Below, one piece after another: positions 35,791 through 46,772 of a stretch of 64,000 nt of DNA. The translations under genes and the position numbers were made by a program. The stretch is from assembly GCA_023548195.1 (NCBI GenBank), contig JAJHZJ010000008.1:3310215-3374214 (forward strand). Direction: 5' to 3'. The notes under the pieces were generated by a model, which did no database searches, was not told the DNA's origin, and saw only the letters and a program-made list of their open reading frames with translations. Every line of letters starts with the position of its first letter. Within the stretch, counting starts at the first letter, position 1. The stretch comes from Bettongia penicillata ogilbyi (taxonomy: Eukaryota; Chordata; Mammalia; Diprotodontia; Potoroidae).

Positions 35791-36393
35791 ACTGTGATCT
35801 ACATATCTTTAAATAGAAGGACCTCCTGTTAAGGATCAGTATTAGAAATAAAATTTCAGCAATGTTTTCATGCATAATGCAATACTCATTTTTTAAAAAG
35901 TCTCTGAATTGGCGGAGCCAAGATGGCGAAGTAGAAGGACGCACATTTACGAGCTCCAACCCACAGCCTATAGAATTAATGTAAAAAGAGACCCCCATAA
36001 CTTCTGGACCACTGAAAGGTGTACAGAAACGGAGTGGAAGAGATTTCCGTGCCAGAGAGCCCTGGAGACCCATCCCCAGGGTCCGTCAAGCCCCAGAAAG
36101 CGGACCCCACCCCAGCGCTGCCCTAGCCACGGCCCCAGAGAAGCTGACCCAAGGAGGCTTCAGGGACGGAAGCTCCGGCAGCCGGAAAAGTCCCTCCGCC
36201 CACAGAAGCTACAGGTCAGTGAGAGAGACGGCTGGCTGGCCGAGGGGAGCAGAGTGTCTCCGTGACTCGGGCCCCCTCGGGAGGAAGCGGCAGCAGCAGA
36301 GACGGGGGCAGGAAGTGGCCGGAGGCAGAGGCGTGGGTGGCAGCGCTGTGGTCACGGCGGCCCAGGACTTCCCCAGCAGCAGGCAGGATCTTC

Positions 36394-36603
36394 ATTACTG
36401 AAGGTCTCTGCATAAACAACCTGAGGGAGCTGAGCCTGGGAGATGGCCCTGCCCCTCCCCGCTCTATTACTGAAGGCCTCTGCATAAAGCCCCTGAGGGA
36501 ACTGAGCCTGGGAGGCGGCCCCCCCCACTCCGTTCCTGAAGGTCTCTGTGTAAAGCCCCTGAGGAAGCAGAGCCTGGGAGGCGGCCCTGCCCCCACCCCA
36601 GCA
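36394..36603 (+). repeat. Three tandem 5'UTR monomers in half-L1 copy 1
   Basis: Units 36394-36465, 36466-36531 and 36532-36603 each carry 'ctgaaggtctctg'-type starts, 'taaagcccctgaggga'-type middles and 'gagcctgggaggcggcc'-type ends. The related element at 55996-58664 has only one such unit (near 56433-56480). Tandem 5'UTR monomers act as promoters in some L1 families. Confidence 0.85.
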
Positions 36604-36732
36604 CCAGAACTAAAGCGATTAGCAGCTGGGCAGCGCGGAAAGCACATTTGAATCTCAGACCCCAAGCACTAGCTGGGCGGATCTAGGCGGGGGTGGACAG
36701 GAATCTCAGAAGTCAAGTAACTGGCTGGGAAA

Positions 36733-37835
36733 ATGCCTAGAAAAGGGAAGAAAAATAAGACTATAGAGAGTTTTTTCCAACAAATGCAAATGATCCCAAC
36801 TTTCGGATCTGACGAAGATGAGGACGTATTCTTGCCATCAGGGAAAGACGTGGAGGGTGGGGCTTCAGTACCCCAGACACCCCAGGGGGATGTCAGGTGG
36901 GCTCAGGCCTTGGAAGATCTCAAAAAGGATTTTGAAAATCAAGTTAGACAGGTGGAGGAAAAACTGGGAAGAGAAATGAGAGAGATGCAAGAAAAGTATG
37001 AAAAACGGGTCAATACCTTGGTTAAGGAGACCCAAAAAATGCCGAAGAAAATAACACCTTGAAGAATAGGCTCACTCAATTGGCAAAAGAGGTTCAAAAA
37101 GCCAATGAGGAGAAGAATGCTTTCAAAAGCAGAATTAGCCAAATGGAAAAAGAGGTTCAAAAGCTCACTGAATTTAATAGTTCTCTCAAAATTAGAATGG
37201 AACAGATGGAGTTTAATGACTTTACGAGAAACCAAGAAATCACCAAACAAAACCAAAAGAATGAAAAAATGGAAGAGAATGTGAAATATCTCATTGGAAA
37301 AACAACTGACCTGGAAAATAGATCCAGGAGAGACAATTCAAAAATTATGGGACTACCTGAAACTCATGATCAAAAAAAAAGCCTAGACATCATCTTCCAT
37401 GAAATTATCAAGGAAAACTGCCTTGACATTCTAGAACCAGAGGGCAAAATAAGTATTGAAGGAATCCACTGATCACCACCTGAAAGAGATCCAAAAAGAG
37501 AAACTCCTAGGAACATTGTGGCCAAATTCCAGAACTCCCAGCTCAAGGAGAAAATCTTGCAAGCAGCTAGAAAGAAACAATTCCAGTACTGTGGAAATAC
37601 AATCAGGATAACTCAAGATCTAGCAGCTTCTACATTAAGGGATCGAAGGGTGTGGAATAGGATATTCCAGAAGTCAAAGGAACTAGGACTCAAACCAAGA
37701 ATCACCTACCCAGCTAAACTGAGTATAATACTTCAGGGGAAAATATGGTCTTTCAATGAAACAGAGGACTTTCAAGCATTCTTGATGAAAAGACCAGAGC
37801 TGAAAAGAAAATGTGACTTTCAAACACAAGAATGA
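36733..37835 (+). pseudogene. Half-L1 ORF1, copy 1 (frameshift and TGA)
   Basis: The frame opens MPRKGKKNKTIESFFQQMQ and continues as a long charged coiled coil with RxVEEKLGREMREMQEKYEK and LTQLAKEVQKANEEK heptads. The C-terminal RNA-binding part has LENRSRRDNSKIMGLPETHD, FHEIIKENCLDILEPEGKI and KEKILQAARKKQFQYCGN, and ends at TAG/TGA-type stops near 37835. One base is missing in an A-run near 37040, shifting the frame. An in-frame TGA lies at 37470-37472. About 367 codons would span the region, a usual length for L1 ORF1. It is not functional as it stands. Confidence 0.85.
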
Positions 37836-38845
37836 GAAGCAGCATGAAAAAGCAAACAGCAAAGAGAAGTCATAAGGGACTTACCAAAGGTGAACTGTTT
37901 ACATTCCTACATGGAAAGACAATATTTGTAACTCTTAAAACTTTTCAGTATCTGGGTAGTTGGTGGGACCACACACATACATGTATACACATGCCCGCAC
38001 ACACACATACACACATGCACACACACACAGAGACAGAGAGCACAGAGTGAATTGAATAGGATGGGACCATATCTTAAAAGAAATTAAGGTAAATGGTGAG
38101 AGAGAAATGTAGTGGGAGGAAAGAGGGGGAAATGGAATGGGGTAATTATATGTCATTTAAGAGGCAAGTAGGAGACTTTTTAGTGGAGGGAAAAAGAGGA
38201 GAGCTGAGAAAAAAAAACAATTAGTTTACCCTCATCACATTTGACTAAAGGAAGGAATAAAATGCACACTCATTTTGGTATGAAAACCTATCTTACAGTA
38301 TAGGAAAGTGGGGGAGAAGGAGATAAGCAATGGGGGGGATGATGGAAGGGAGGGCAAAGGGAGGAGGGAGCAATTTGAAGTCAACACTTGGGGAGGGACA
38401 GGATCAAAAGACAGAAGAGAAACAATGAGGGGCAGGGTAGGATGGAGGGTAATTCAGTTAGTCTTACACAACATGACTATCAGGGAAGTCATTTGCAAAA
38501 TTACACAGATATGGCCTATATTGAATTGCCTGCCTTCCCAAAGGGAATGGGTGGGGAGGGAGGGATGGGGAGAATTTGGAACTCAAAGTTTTAGGAACAA
38601 CTGTTTAGTATTGTTCTTGCTAGTAGGAAGTAAGAAATACAGTTAATGGGGAATAGAAGTCATCTGGCCCTACAGGAGAAAAGAGAAGATGGAGACAAGA
38701 GAAGGGAGGGATGACAGAAGAGAGGGCAGATTGGAGATAGGGAAAATTAGATGCTTGGGGTATTGGGGTGGGGGGAGGGGAGAAAAGGGGAGAAAATTTG
38801 GAACCAAAAATTTTGTGAAAATGAATGTAAAAATTAAATAAATAA
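37836..38845 (+). repeat. Half-L1 3'UTR with CA and G-rich tracts
   Basis: ORF1 is followed directly by non-coding sequence. A degenerate CA run lies at 37968-38030 (much shorter in the second copy). G/A-rich tracts lie at 38100-38440 and 38540-38800. It ends with 'gtgaaaatgaatgtaaaaat' and an A-rich tail. Confidence 0.8.
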
Positions 38846-38949
38846 AAAAAGTCTCTGAATTTTCTGGAAAAGAGTGGAGAATTTTAACAAGGCATATGGA
38901 GGCTGAGAGATGCTAAGGGTATCAAGAGTATGGCCATGAGATAAATGAA

Positions 38950-39055
38950 CATTTTTTTGCCGTTGACGTCAGTCCTTCTATGTTAGCTATCTTGTTTAAT
39001 GAAATACATCATGAGGCACAGTGTAAATTACAAATAATAGTTCAGAGTGTTATTC
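38950..39055. other. Short intergenic gap, nothing recognised
   Basis: Non-repetitive-looking sequence between the half-L1 and a MIR-like element. Confidence 0.35.
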
Positions 39056-39057
39056 AT

Positions 39058-39230
39058 TGATCTAGAGCTAGAAGAGACTTCATAGATGATCTTCTTCACA
39101 TACTCTCCACCCAACTTACAGGTGAGGAAACCTAGAACCAGGAAAGATTTTACCAAAAGTCATAAAAGCATAGAGATAGAATTTCAACTCAGAGCTTCTG
39201 GTTCTTAATGCCATGTTGCCTTCAATTCTT
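39058..39230 (-). repeat. MIR/CORE-SINE-like element
   Basis: 'tctagagctagaagagactt', 'acttacaggtgaggaaacct' and 'atagaatttcaactcagagc' read as the reverse complement of a CORE-SINE with its tRNA head at the right end. Confidence 0.65.
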
Positions 39231-39359
39231 CAGATATAATTCTACAAGCTATTATGGGACATATAATTCAAGCTATTTGGTATGCCTTTATATTTAGCTT
39301 ACCGTCTTATACCAAAAGTTTACTTGGTGTATATTTAACATATGCTTATTTTTATGTAT

Positions 39360-40080
39360 GTGGTCTCCCTCAGTAGAATGTATGCTCCCTGAAGGCAAAG
39401 ATGGATTCATTTTTGTCCTTCTATCCCCAGTATGCTAGCATAGCGTAATGCTAATGAGTGAAAGATCTTCCCCACCTACTGATGGGCCTGCCAAGTAACG
39501 GAAGCTTGGTGAGGGGAGGCCAACATCTTTTATTAACTTCTAATAAGACACTGGTTCTCAAGGATTTGGATGCCCTCTGGCTCTGAAAAGTGTTTATCAA
39601 CACTCTGAGGTGAGGTTTTACTTGGGGGTTTACTCATTGGAACTGTTTGTTTAGCCAGAGGAGACTCTGGGCACCTGCAAAGGAGCCCCCTTGGCTTTGA
39701 AAACCCTGAGTTGGTGTTTCTCTCTCTGGTAACTATGTATATATGTGTAACAGTCAGACAGTTGGATCTGTCTGTTGATCTGTGATATATTGCTTATGTC
39801 AGACAGTTGGAAGCCCTGTTTGTTGGTTTTTATTTCCCTGTTTGTATTTCTTTGAACTTCAGGGTGCTGACTTTTCTCCTTGAACTAAATAAATGATACA
39901 TGTGCTTGATTAAAGTGACCGCTGACCCCTCAAAAGTTGCCTTCCTTTTACAAAAGCAGATCTAAGAACCTGTACAGCAGGTACACAGACCTCCTGTGTA
40001 TGCTGGAGTCCTTGCTGTTATACACAGTGCCCAACATATAACAGGAGCCTAATAAATGCTTCTTGATTGAGCAGTTGTGA
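39360..40080 (+). repeat. L2 3' end split by an insertion
   Basis: 39360-39445 ('tagaatgtatgctccctgaa', 'ccttctatccccagtatgct') and 40010-40072 ('cacagtgcccaacatataac', 'ggagcctaataaatgcttct') are consecutive pieces of an L2 3' end. Roughly 550 bases, probably a solo LTR, lie between them. Confidence 0.65.
39446..39998 (+). mobile_element. Probable solo LTR
   Basis: It interrupts an L2 tail. AATAAA lies at 39887-39892, followed about 20 bases later by 'gtgcttgattaaagtgaccg', typical of an LTR R/U5 region. No open frame is present. Boundaries are approximate and a clean TG...CA with target duplication was not resolved; 'gtatgct' occurs on both sides (39432-39438 and 39996-40002) and is a candidate. 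Confidence 0.45.
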
Positions 40081-40439
40081 CATAATGATGATAATTTGTA
40101 AAGCCTTGATGTTTCTTTTCAAATAGCCTAATGAGGCAGTAGTGGAAGATTAATTGGGGAATTGTGTGTGTGACTCCAGGAATGTGGTTTAAATATAAGG
40201 TAATGAAACTGATTTTAATAAATAGACAACAAGAAGTCATAATCCAAATCAGTGTTCAAAGTAATCCCCTTCTGAGTCTTAATTTCTTCCAAGAAAGTCA
40301 CTTTAGGAGCCTGTGGCTTATGTTTTTAGGAATATCCAGTGTTGGCAAATCTGGATTTGTATTTTGTAAATGACCAAAAAAAAATTTACTTGGAAGTCAA
40401 GCCTGCTCAAAATGAGGAGGCAAGTTGACTAATATTGCT

Positions 40440-40540
40440 GTAGTTAACTTATCCTCAATCTCTGGGACTCATTTTCCTTATCTGTAAAGGAGTTGAATTA
40501 GATGGATTTATAGTTGCACTTCACAAAAATTGAGTTGTAA
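40440..40540 (+). repeat. MIR-like fragment
   Basis: 'ctctgggactcattttcctt', 'atctgtaaaggagttgaatt' and 'agatggatttatagttgcac' are MIR-type wording. Confidence 0.5.
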
Positions 40541-40627
40541 GGGACTTTAGACCTAAATATATGATTCTGAGACATAAAAGAACAATGTACCAAAGGACAT
40601 GGGTTCAAGTCCTAACCATCACTATAT

Positions 40628-40642
40628 GGGGGGGGGGGGGGG
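40628..40642 (+). repeat. G15 homopolymer
   Basis: Fifteen consecutive G residues. This is prone to length variation and sequencing error, and can form a G-quadruplex-like structure. Confidence 0.9.
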
Positions 40643-40697
40643 CCTCTGGCCCTTCTGGGACTCTGCTTTTTTCATCTGCCAAATTAAAGAGTTAGGC

Positions 40698-40790
40698 CAG
40701 GGTGGGGAACCTGAGGCCTTCAGGGCACATGTGGTCTTCAAGGTCCTTAAGTGTGGTCTTTTGACCGAATCCAAATTTTTTGTGCATACA
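40698..40790 (+). repeat. hAT-like DNA transposon end
   Basis: 'cagggtggggaacctgaggc', 'cttcagggcacatgtggtct' and 'gaccgaatccaaattttttg' resemble the terminal region of non-autonomous hAT elements in marsupials. Only one end is visible. Confidence 0.4.
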
Positions 40791-41069
40791 TGGATTCCCT
40801 GTGGAGCTGGAGCAATGGACAAGTAAAATGAGGGTGTTCATTCTTTACGGGTAAAATTGTCATTAGTCACCTTGACAGATGCTATGAGCATCCATAAAGT
40901 ACAAACCAACCTATACTACTTCCTCAGGTCCTTCCATTTACAACTTATATTTACCTGTATATATTGACAAAACCTCTAATTTCTAAAAGTAATTCTATAG
41001 CACTCATGATGGTCATATTGGATCTTTTCCCTACCTCTTCCTTTCTGGCACCCTGGCTGTTGTGGATTC

Positions 41070-41195
41070 AATCATTAAACCTTTATTTAGCACCTGCTGT
41101 GTGTAATGCACTATCCTAGGCATTGAGGAAAGTATAAGGATAAATATAACATGCTCCCTGTGTTTTCAAAAGTCTTTCTCTAGATTACTACAGAG
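41070..41195 (+). repeat. L2/MIR-like fragment
   Basis: 'tttatttagcacctgctgtg' and 'ctaggcattgaggaaagtat' are L2-type wording. Confidence 0.45.
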
Positions 41196-42140
41196 ATCTT
41201 TCCTTATAGAAAAACAAGACACCTTCCAGTTTTAGAACTGAACAAAGCCTGTTTCTCTTTGGATGTCACAATCATAAATTAACCCTTAAAGACCATCATA
41301 TATTCAGAGTGACTTTGGGCTTCATTTCAATGCTACATTCAGACATTAAAATTGGACTAAAATGATGGAAGGAATGAACAGATGTAAATTTTGGAACAGT
41401 CTGGAAATCTAACATGTTTCTGTGTTTTGATGGTAGGACCAAGCTTATTTAAGGAGATATAAATTTCACATATCTGAAGTCTGAGGTCTGAAGATGGAAA
41501 GGCTTTTTAAAGTTTTTGCCTACCCAAGTCTGGCAACTGTTGCTGGATATTAATTTATAAATTTTTGGAGAATGGTAGGGAGGGAAGGAGAGTATGAAGA
41601 TCAAATTGTCAGGTTGTTCTTGAGATAAGGTCTCAAACATTAGAATGAGAACCTCAAATTGGATCTGATGGTAAACTACCAGAATTAAAAGTTGGGTATG
41701 TGAGTGTGGGGGGATTATCGGAAATTCTATGTTCATTATAACCAACACCAGCCTAGCTAGCAAAAGGACTAAATAGCACAGTAGCGCTCTAGGTCTAGAA
41801 TGCAACAAATGAAGAGCTTGTAACTTCACTTTTCAGAATGTGAAGGGCATCTTGATACCCACCCATACCAGTTCCCACCAGCCCCCTTGTGACCTACCCC
41901 TTTGGTTTTCCTCAGTTGTCACCCCGCACCCGTTAATGACAACATTCCCTCAAACCCCTCAGAGGACTTGGTCCCTCATTTCGCTAACTCCTTTACTTAG
42001 CAAACCTGAGTATTACATGCGTTTTCTCATTTACACTCTGAGATTCATGAAAGTAAATACCTTGAGCTCTAAAAACTACTGGTCCTTAATGGACAAATTT
42101 CATAATGAATTAATAAAATACAGGAGTGACACAGCTCATT
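41196..42140. other. Intergenic, nothing recognised
   Basis: No recognisable gene. Open frames of 126 codons (minus, 41449-41829) and 100 codons (plus, 41840-42142) show no domain. Confidence 0.4.
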
Positions 42141-42149
42141 AGGACTAAC

Positions 42150-42152
<3 letters not shown>

Positions 42153-42190
<38 letters not shown>
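42153..42190. repeat. (CA)n microsatellite
   Basis: An uninterrupted AC dinucleotide run from about 42155 to 42187 with TA-rich flanks. It is likely polymorphic. Confidence 0.95.
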
Positions 42191-42193
<3 letters not shown>

Positions 42194-42269
42194 AATAAAA
42201 AATACACACACCCACATATATTTATATGAGTCAAGTAGGCAGTCCTTATAGATGTGATTTGCAGGATAG

Positions 42270-42430
42270 AATGTGATTATGGTGGCAAAGATAGCACAGA
42301 AGATCTGGTTGAAGTCCCAGATCATAACTGCTAGCTGTGTATCCCTGGGAAAGTCATGTAAAAGCAATGGGCTTCAGTGTCTCCATCTGTGAAATGGGGA
42401 TGATAGCATTTGTATTCCCTATCTCATTGC
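42270..42430 (+). repeat. MIR/CORE-SINE-like element
   Basis: 'ggttgaagtcccagatcata', 'tgctagctgtgtatccctgg' and 'ctccatctgtgaaatgggga' follow CORE-SINE order. Confidence 0.65.
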
Positions 42431-42669
42431 TTCCTTGTACTTTGCCATGTTGGCTTTGTCTCCCAAAGAGGAGGGGTTAGGAGTAGTGGCTGACATGTGA
42501 ACCTCATTCTCATCTGGATTGGTCAAAACAAGGAAAGTTATATTCACACACAGAACTGGGTATGGAAGTATATTTCATTCAGGAAAATAGGATGGGAAAC
42601 AGAGAAGGAAGGCAGGGGAATTAAAGGGAGGACAGATTAATGGAGGGATCAGTCCTAAGCAAAACAAAC

Positions 42670-42900
42670 TCTAAAGATGACCAAATATATTTATAATTCT
42701 TTTTAAGGTTGCAAAAAGTGGAATGATGAAGGAATGGATGAACAACTTATGGTAGAGAAATGTGATGGAATATGATAAATGTGATGGAATACTATTGTGC
42801 TGAACTCTTCTGAGCATAATGACCAATCAGGATTTCAGGGAACTAATGATGAAGCATGCTACCCACTTTCTGACAACAGGAAGACTCAATGCAGAACAAG
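42670..42900 (+). repeat. L1 3' end fragment, diverged
   Basis: 'atatttataattctttttaa', 'ggaatggatgaacaacttat' and 'gatggaatactattgtgctg' match the L1 3' ends elsewhere in the window. A 15-base segment 'aatgtgatggaatat/atact' is repeated at 42759-42795. Confidence 0.6.
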
Positions 42901-44385
42901 GCAAATTTTTGTGGATGTGGTCAAGGTGGAATTTTCTTTGACTATTATATGTTTATAGTGGTAGAAAAATTTGAATATCAAATGACAATACATATGAAAC
43001 ATATCAATGCAAATTAGTATCATTATTACCATCATTACCATTACTATAATAGCATTAAAGACAGCCAGTGTGGCAAAACAGAGAATTGACCTCAGGAGCA
43101 AGCTCCTTCCCTTCAGAAGACAGTGGGGAAGAGATTGAGACCGGTGAAAAGTAAATTGATTATGGGAGGAAGCTGAGACAGTCTTGAAGTTCATCTTCTA
43201 GGGAAATTATCATCAAAGGGCAATGAGTCAGAAAGTGAGCAACAGGGGAATACAAGGAGAAAAATCAGAAATCACAAAAGATTTCAGTTAAAAGACTTTG
43301 AACTCAAGGATATAAACCAACAGGGAAAATATTAATACCAGAAGGAAAGATAGCCTTCAGATCATCTAGATAAGTTCAAACATCTCTGAATAAAGGTTGC
43401 TTGTATGTATAGTCTTTTGCTCAAACATCTATATTATAGTATGTGAAATAATAAATTATACTCTCCATGATCCTTGAAGACATAAAGATCCTAAAGGGAA
43501 GCGTGTTTTATCTATTTTGCTCATTGTTATTTTTGGGTGTAACCCTTTATCTTTTTCCTCATGGCATGTTGTATTCCAAGTTATTCTGTCTTTTGCAACA
43601 GGAGCTGTGAAATATTGTGATCTTCACCCTGGTTTCTTGGTACTTGATCTTTTTTGTCAAAGTTGCAAATATTTTCAGGTTTTTTTGTTATACTAATGAG
43701 GTTTGATTTTTTTTCTTCCTTTTTCTTTTTTTAATTTTAAAAAATTATCTGTTATATGGGATAGCTCCCTGGGATATCAAACAGGGAGAAATTTTGGCAA
43801 TGTTAAAATAAAAGGTATCAATAAAAATTACTTTTAAAACAAACTCCTCAGGCATATATTTTCTTTGCCTAATTCTGATGTGTGCTCATGCAAGCTAACA
43901 TACTCCTTCTCAAGAATGAGGTATGTTTTAAACCTATTATGTAGTAGATCCTAGGTTGATTTGGAAAATGGAAAGCTAGCAATAAAAAAGTACTTACAAA
44001 AAAATCCCACAAAAGTTGATGGTCCAAGTATATGACTCTCATTTTTATAACTAATTATTTCCCATCTGCTAGGATACGGTCTTTTGCCAGGGGTGAGGTT
44101 TTTTTGGTGCTTGTCAGATCCAACACTCTTAAAGAAAGTATACATGATATTTAGGCATGAAGCTTTTGAGAAGGCTAAATGTCTTTAGCATCTTGTTTCT
44201 TAATCTTGAACTTTACTTTTCAACATGTTTTTCTTCGTTTTCCCTTATGTTCACCTTTACATTGATGTAACTAAGTATGAATTTGTTAGCAGCTGTCACC
44301 CTTCTACACATACATACTCACACATGTTCAGCCTCCAAAATAGCTACTCCTGATACGAGCCACTCCGTAGAGAGACAGCCACTCA
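42901..44385. other. Intergenic, nothing recognised
   Basis: AT-rich sequence. T-rich and A-rich patches near 43690-43840 may be a decayed retroelement tail. No protein signature. Confidence 0.4.
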
Positions 44386-44387
44386 AA

Positions 44388-44640
44388 ATTATTGTTGCTG
44401 CTCACTTGTGTCCGACTCTTTGTAACCCTATGACCATAGCATGCTGATACTATCTAGGGGGTTTTCTTGGCAAATGATACTGGAATGGTTTACCATTTCC
44501 TTCTCCAGTAAGTTAAGGTAAAGTTTTGACTTAACCAGGGTCACACAACTAATAAGTATCTGAGGCTGGATCTTGGACTCAGGTTTTTGTGACTCTAGGA
44601 CCAGTGTTCCATCCAATGAACCACCTTCCTGTCTCAAAAT
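44388..44640 (-). mobile_element. tRNA-derived SINE with RTE-like tail
   Basis: Read on the minus strand, the right part is a tRNA-like head with 'ttagttgtgtgaccctggtt'. The left part is an RTE/BovB-like tail with 'tggagaaggaaatggtaaac', 'catttgccaagaaaaccccc' and 'acaaagagtcggacacaagt'. Such SINEs borrow the RTE 3' end for mobilisation. Confidence 0.75.
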
Positions 44641-46100
44641 GAAAGCCCCCAGCAAAGCGTTTACTCTTTCTGCAGTCATTCACAGGACAAAACTGATTAA
44701 AAGCAAAAGTATTTAATGTAACAGCATAATAAAGAAGACTGGTTCATACATGTGGACCTCCCATCACTGCAAGGAGTGGGGTAGCTGTGCCTTCTCTTAT
44801 CTTTTCATTGAAGTTGTGCTTGTTCTTTGTAATTTCGCAGCTTTGACATTGGATGGTTCTATGGCAGTTCACTACATGGTCATTATTTTACTCTGCATGT
44901 ATTTTCTATATTCCACAAATGCAGGATGCACTTTCCCACAACTTTACATGTGATCAACGGAGAAAGCGAGCTTGCACAGGAATCATGCATGCGGCGCTCA
45001 CGAGTAATGATATGAAGGACGAGGCAACTCACACCTTTCATGGGGCAAGAACCTTTATGTCTTCTGGTAATGTTATTACACTGCTTTCTCTAAGGGAACT
45101 GAGTTTATTGCTCAGGGAATGCTGTAGTATCTACAAGCATGTTGGACTTTTCTGTTCTCAGGAAAGTCTCTACTGACATGTTGCTTTGCTGGTCTTGATA
45201 TTAATTCGCTGGATGTTTACTCACGTCTGGGCTCTTCTCAGCCATCTCAGCTTCTGTCTGACAGGGTAGAAGGAGAGTTCTTCACAGATAACTTTTCATA
45301 TCACCTAATTATGAATATGGAAAAAAAAGGATGGGGGGAAAGAATGGCTTGATTTCAGTTATTCATATAATAGCTTATATGGTCATAAAAATTATCTTCT
45401 GTATTTAACGAAATATACCAAGGATCAGGGTCACATGATCTCCTTTATACCACCAACCGATCCAGTGATCAACACCCCAATATTGTTTAATCAGTATTAA
45501 CTTCTACAAAAGGCTATTTACGAAAAACATAATAAGAACTAAAGTTAAAAAAAAAAATCTCCCCTGAAGCAAGGGTTCATTCTCTCCTATACCATATCAG
45601 TTCTTGGGGAGAGTAGCTGCTACAAAGCATTTGGCCCACTACATGCTTTTCCAAATTTGGCATAGCCAATAGACAAAATGGCACTGTTGCTTGAAGAAAA
45701 CATTATCTTGGTTGCTGGGTTGATTTACTTATGTTCTGGGTCAGGTAAGCAACTCCTCAGGGATGCAATGGCACACTGAGTTTAAATGCCAGTAGACTTC
45801 AGAATGATGACTCCCTTTTCCTACCTTTCAAGGCATTGTACCAAAAGAAAGACACAAACAGGAAGTGGTCCCATCCTGGCATAAATAATGCACTCATCTG
45901 CTTCCTGCTGCTCTGGGTGAGAGCCTGATGCTCTTCGGCCACCTGGAAGCCCACAGCAGTGTGTTCTCCTCAATAAAAGTCATGGGGAGTGGTTGATTTG
46001 GGCAATCAATGCCTTTCATGTACACCCCCAGTTCTGGTTCAACAGCCAACCAAAAGGTCCCTTTTATCCACTCTGCTAGCAGACAGAAATGAGTCACTGA
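44641..46100. other. Intergenic, nothing recognised
   Basis: Open frames of up to 107 codons (44853-45176) have no recognisable domain. No repeat was identified with confidence. Confidence 0.4.
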
Positions 46101-46104
46101 ATAT

Positions 46105-46300
46105 TTCTTGTTGTGGTTTGTCCTTTGTTCTCGACAAGGACCATGATATCAGGTAGATGATGCCATGACATGCAAGTAAATTGGATTAAGTAAGGGAAGA
46201 CTATTCAAGGAGACCCATCTTACTTTCTCCAAAGGAACCATCTGGGTCCAGTGGCAAGACAAAGATCAGGATGACCAGAGATGGCCCTACCACCTCTGAT
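46105..46300 (-). repeat. SINE tail fragment (same family as 19580-19885)
   Basis: On the minus strand the tail reads as in the SINE at 19580, including 'gatggtt'-type wording and a 'gatatcatggtccttgtcga' block. In plus orientation 'aaggaaccatctgggtccag' and 'catgacatgcaagtaaattg' are visible. The tRNA head is missing or beyond recognition. Confidence 0.65.
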
Positions 46301-46772
46301 AGGGTGCTGAGAAAGTGGCATATTGTTTAGTAACTAGCAGTACCCTTAACAGCCAAACTCCTTAAATCTGCTCAACTTGTATGTGCCCTGAAATGGAAAG
46401 CTGGACCTTCCACTACTCATGCCCTGGAGTAGATTTACCAAGCAGTTATATGGAAAATTTGATCAGGGAGAACATGCCAGTTCCATGCTCCCAAAAGAAT
46501 GGAGAGCTAAGAGAAACCTAAAAATGTAAATTTACTTGAGCAATTAGAAAATATAAGATGATGAAGGGCTAAGATTCTAAAAGGAGAAGAAGAAATAAAT
46601 ATTCCTTTGGAACCTTAATGTCTTCAAAGGGTAATAAGGGAGTTAAATAAGGAAAACAGAACTGGGGGTGGATTAGCTCTGTTCTGAGGGTCTTACAAGA
46701 AAGTAAAAAGAATACAGTAGTATAGAAATGAGGAAGAAGAAACTTGCTATTTCTTATAATTAGGGTAGATAA
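46301..46772. other. Intergenic flank of the provirus
   Basis: AT-rich sequence with no recognised gene or repeat. Confidence 0.4.

Larger units (their letters stand above)
35911..38845 (+). mobile_element. Half-L1 (HAL1-like) retrotransposon, copy 1
   Basis: It starts 'ggcggagccaagatggcgaa', has a GC-rich 5'UTR to 36732, an ORF1 region 36733-37835, and then passes directly into a 3'UTR of about 1 kb with CA-rich and G-rich tracts and an A-rich tail. No endonuclease or reverse transcriptase sequence is present. Exact 16-base target-site duplications 'aaaaagtctctgaatt' (35895-35910 and 38846-38861) prove that it inserted as a 2.9-kb unit. Half-L1 elements that keep ORF1 but lack ORF2 are known in mammals and depend on L1 for movement. 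Confidence 0.88.

Noticed and set aside
36262..36651. 129-codon open frame with internal repeats
   Set aside because: It is the half-L1 5'UTR monomer array read in one frame; absent from copy 2.
37968..38030. CRISPR-like or satellite array
   Set aside because: It is a degenerate CA microsatellite in a retrotransposon 3'UTR.
44853..45176. 107-codon open frame
   Set aside because: No domain, no splice or promoter context, and length is within chance for AT-balanced DNA.
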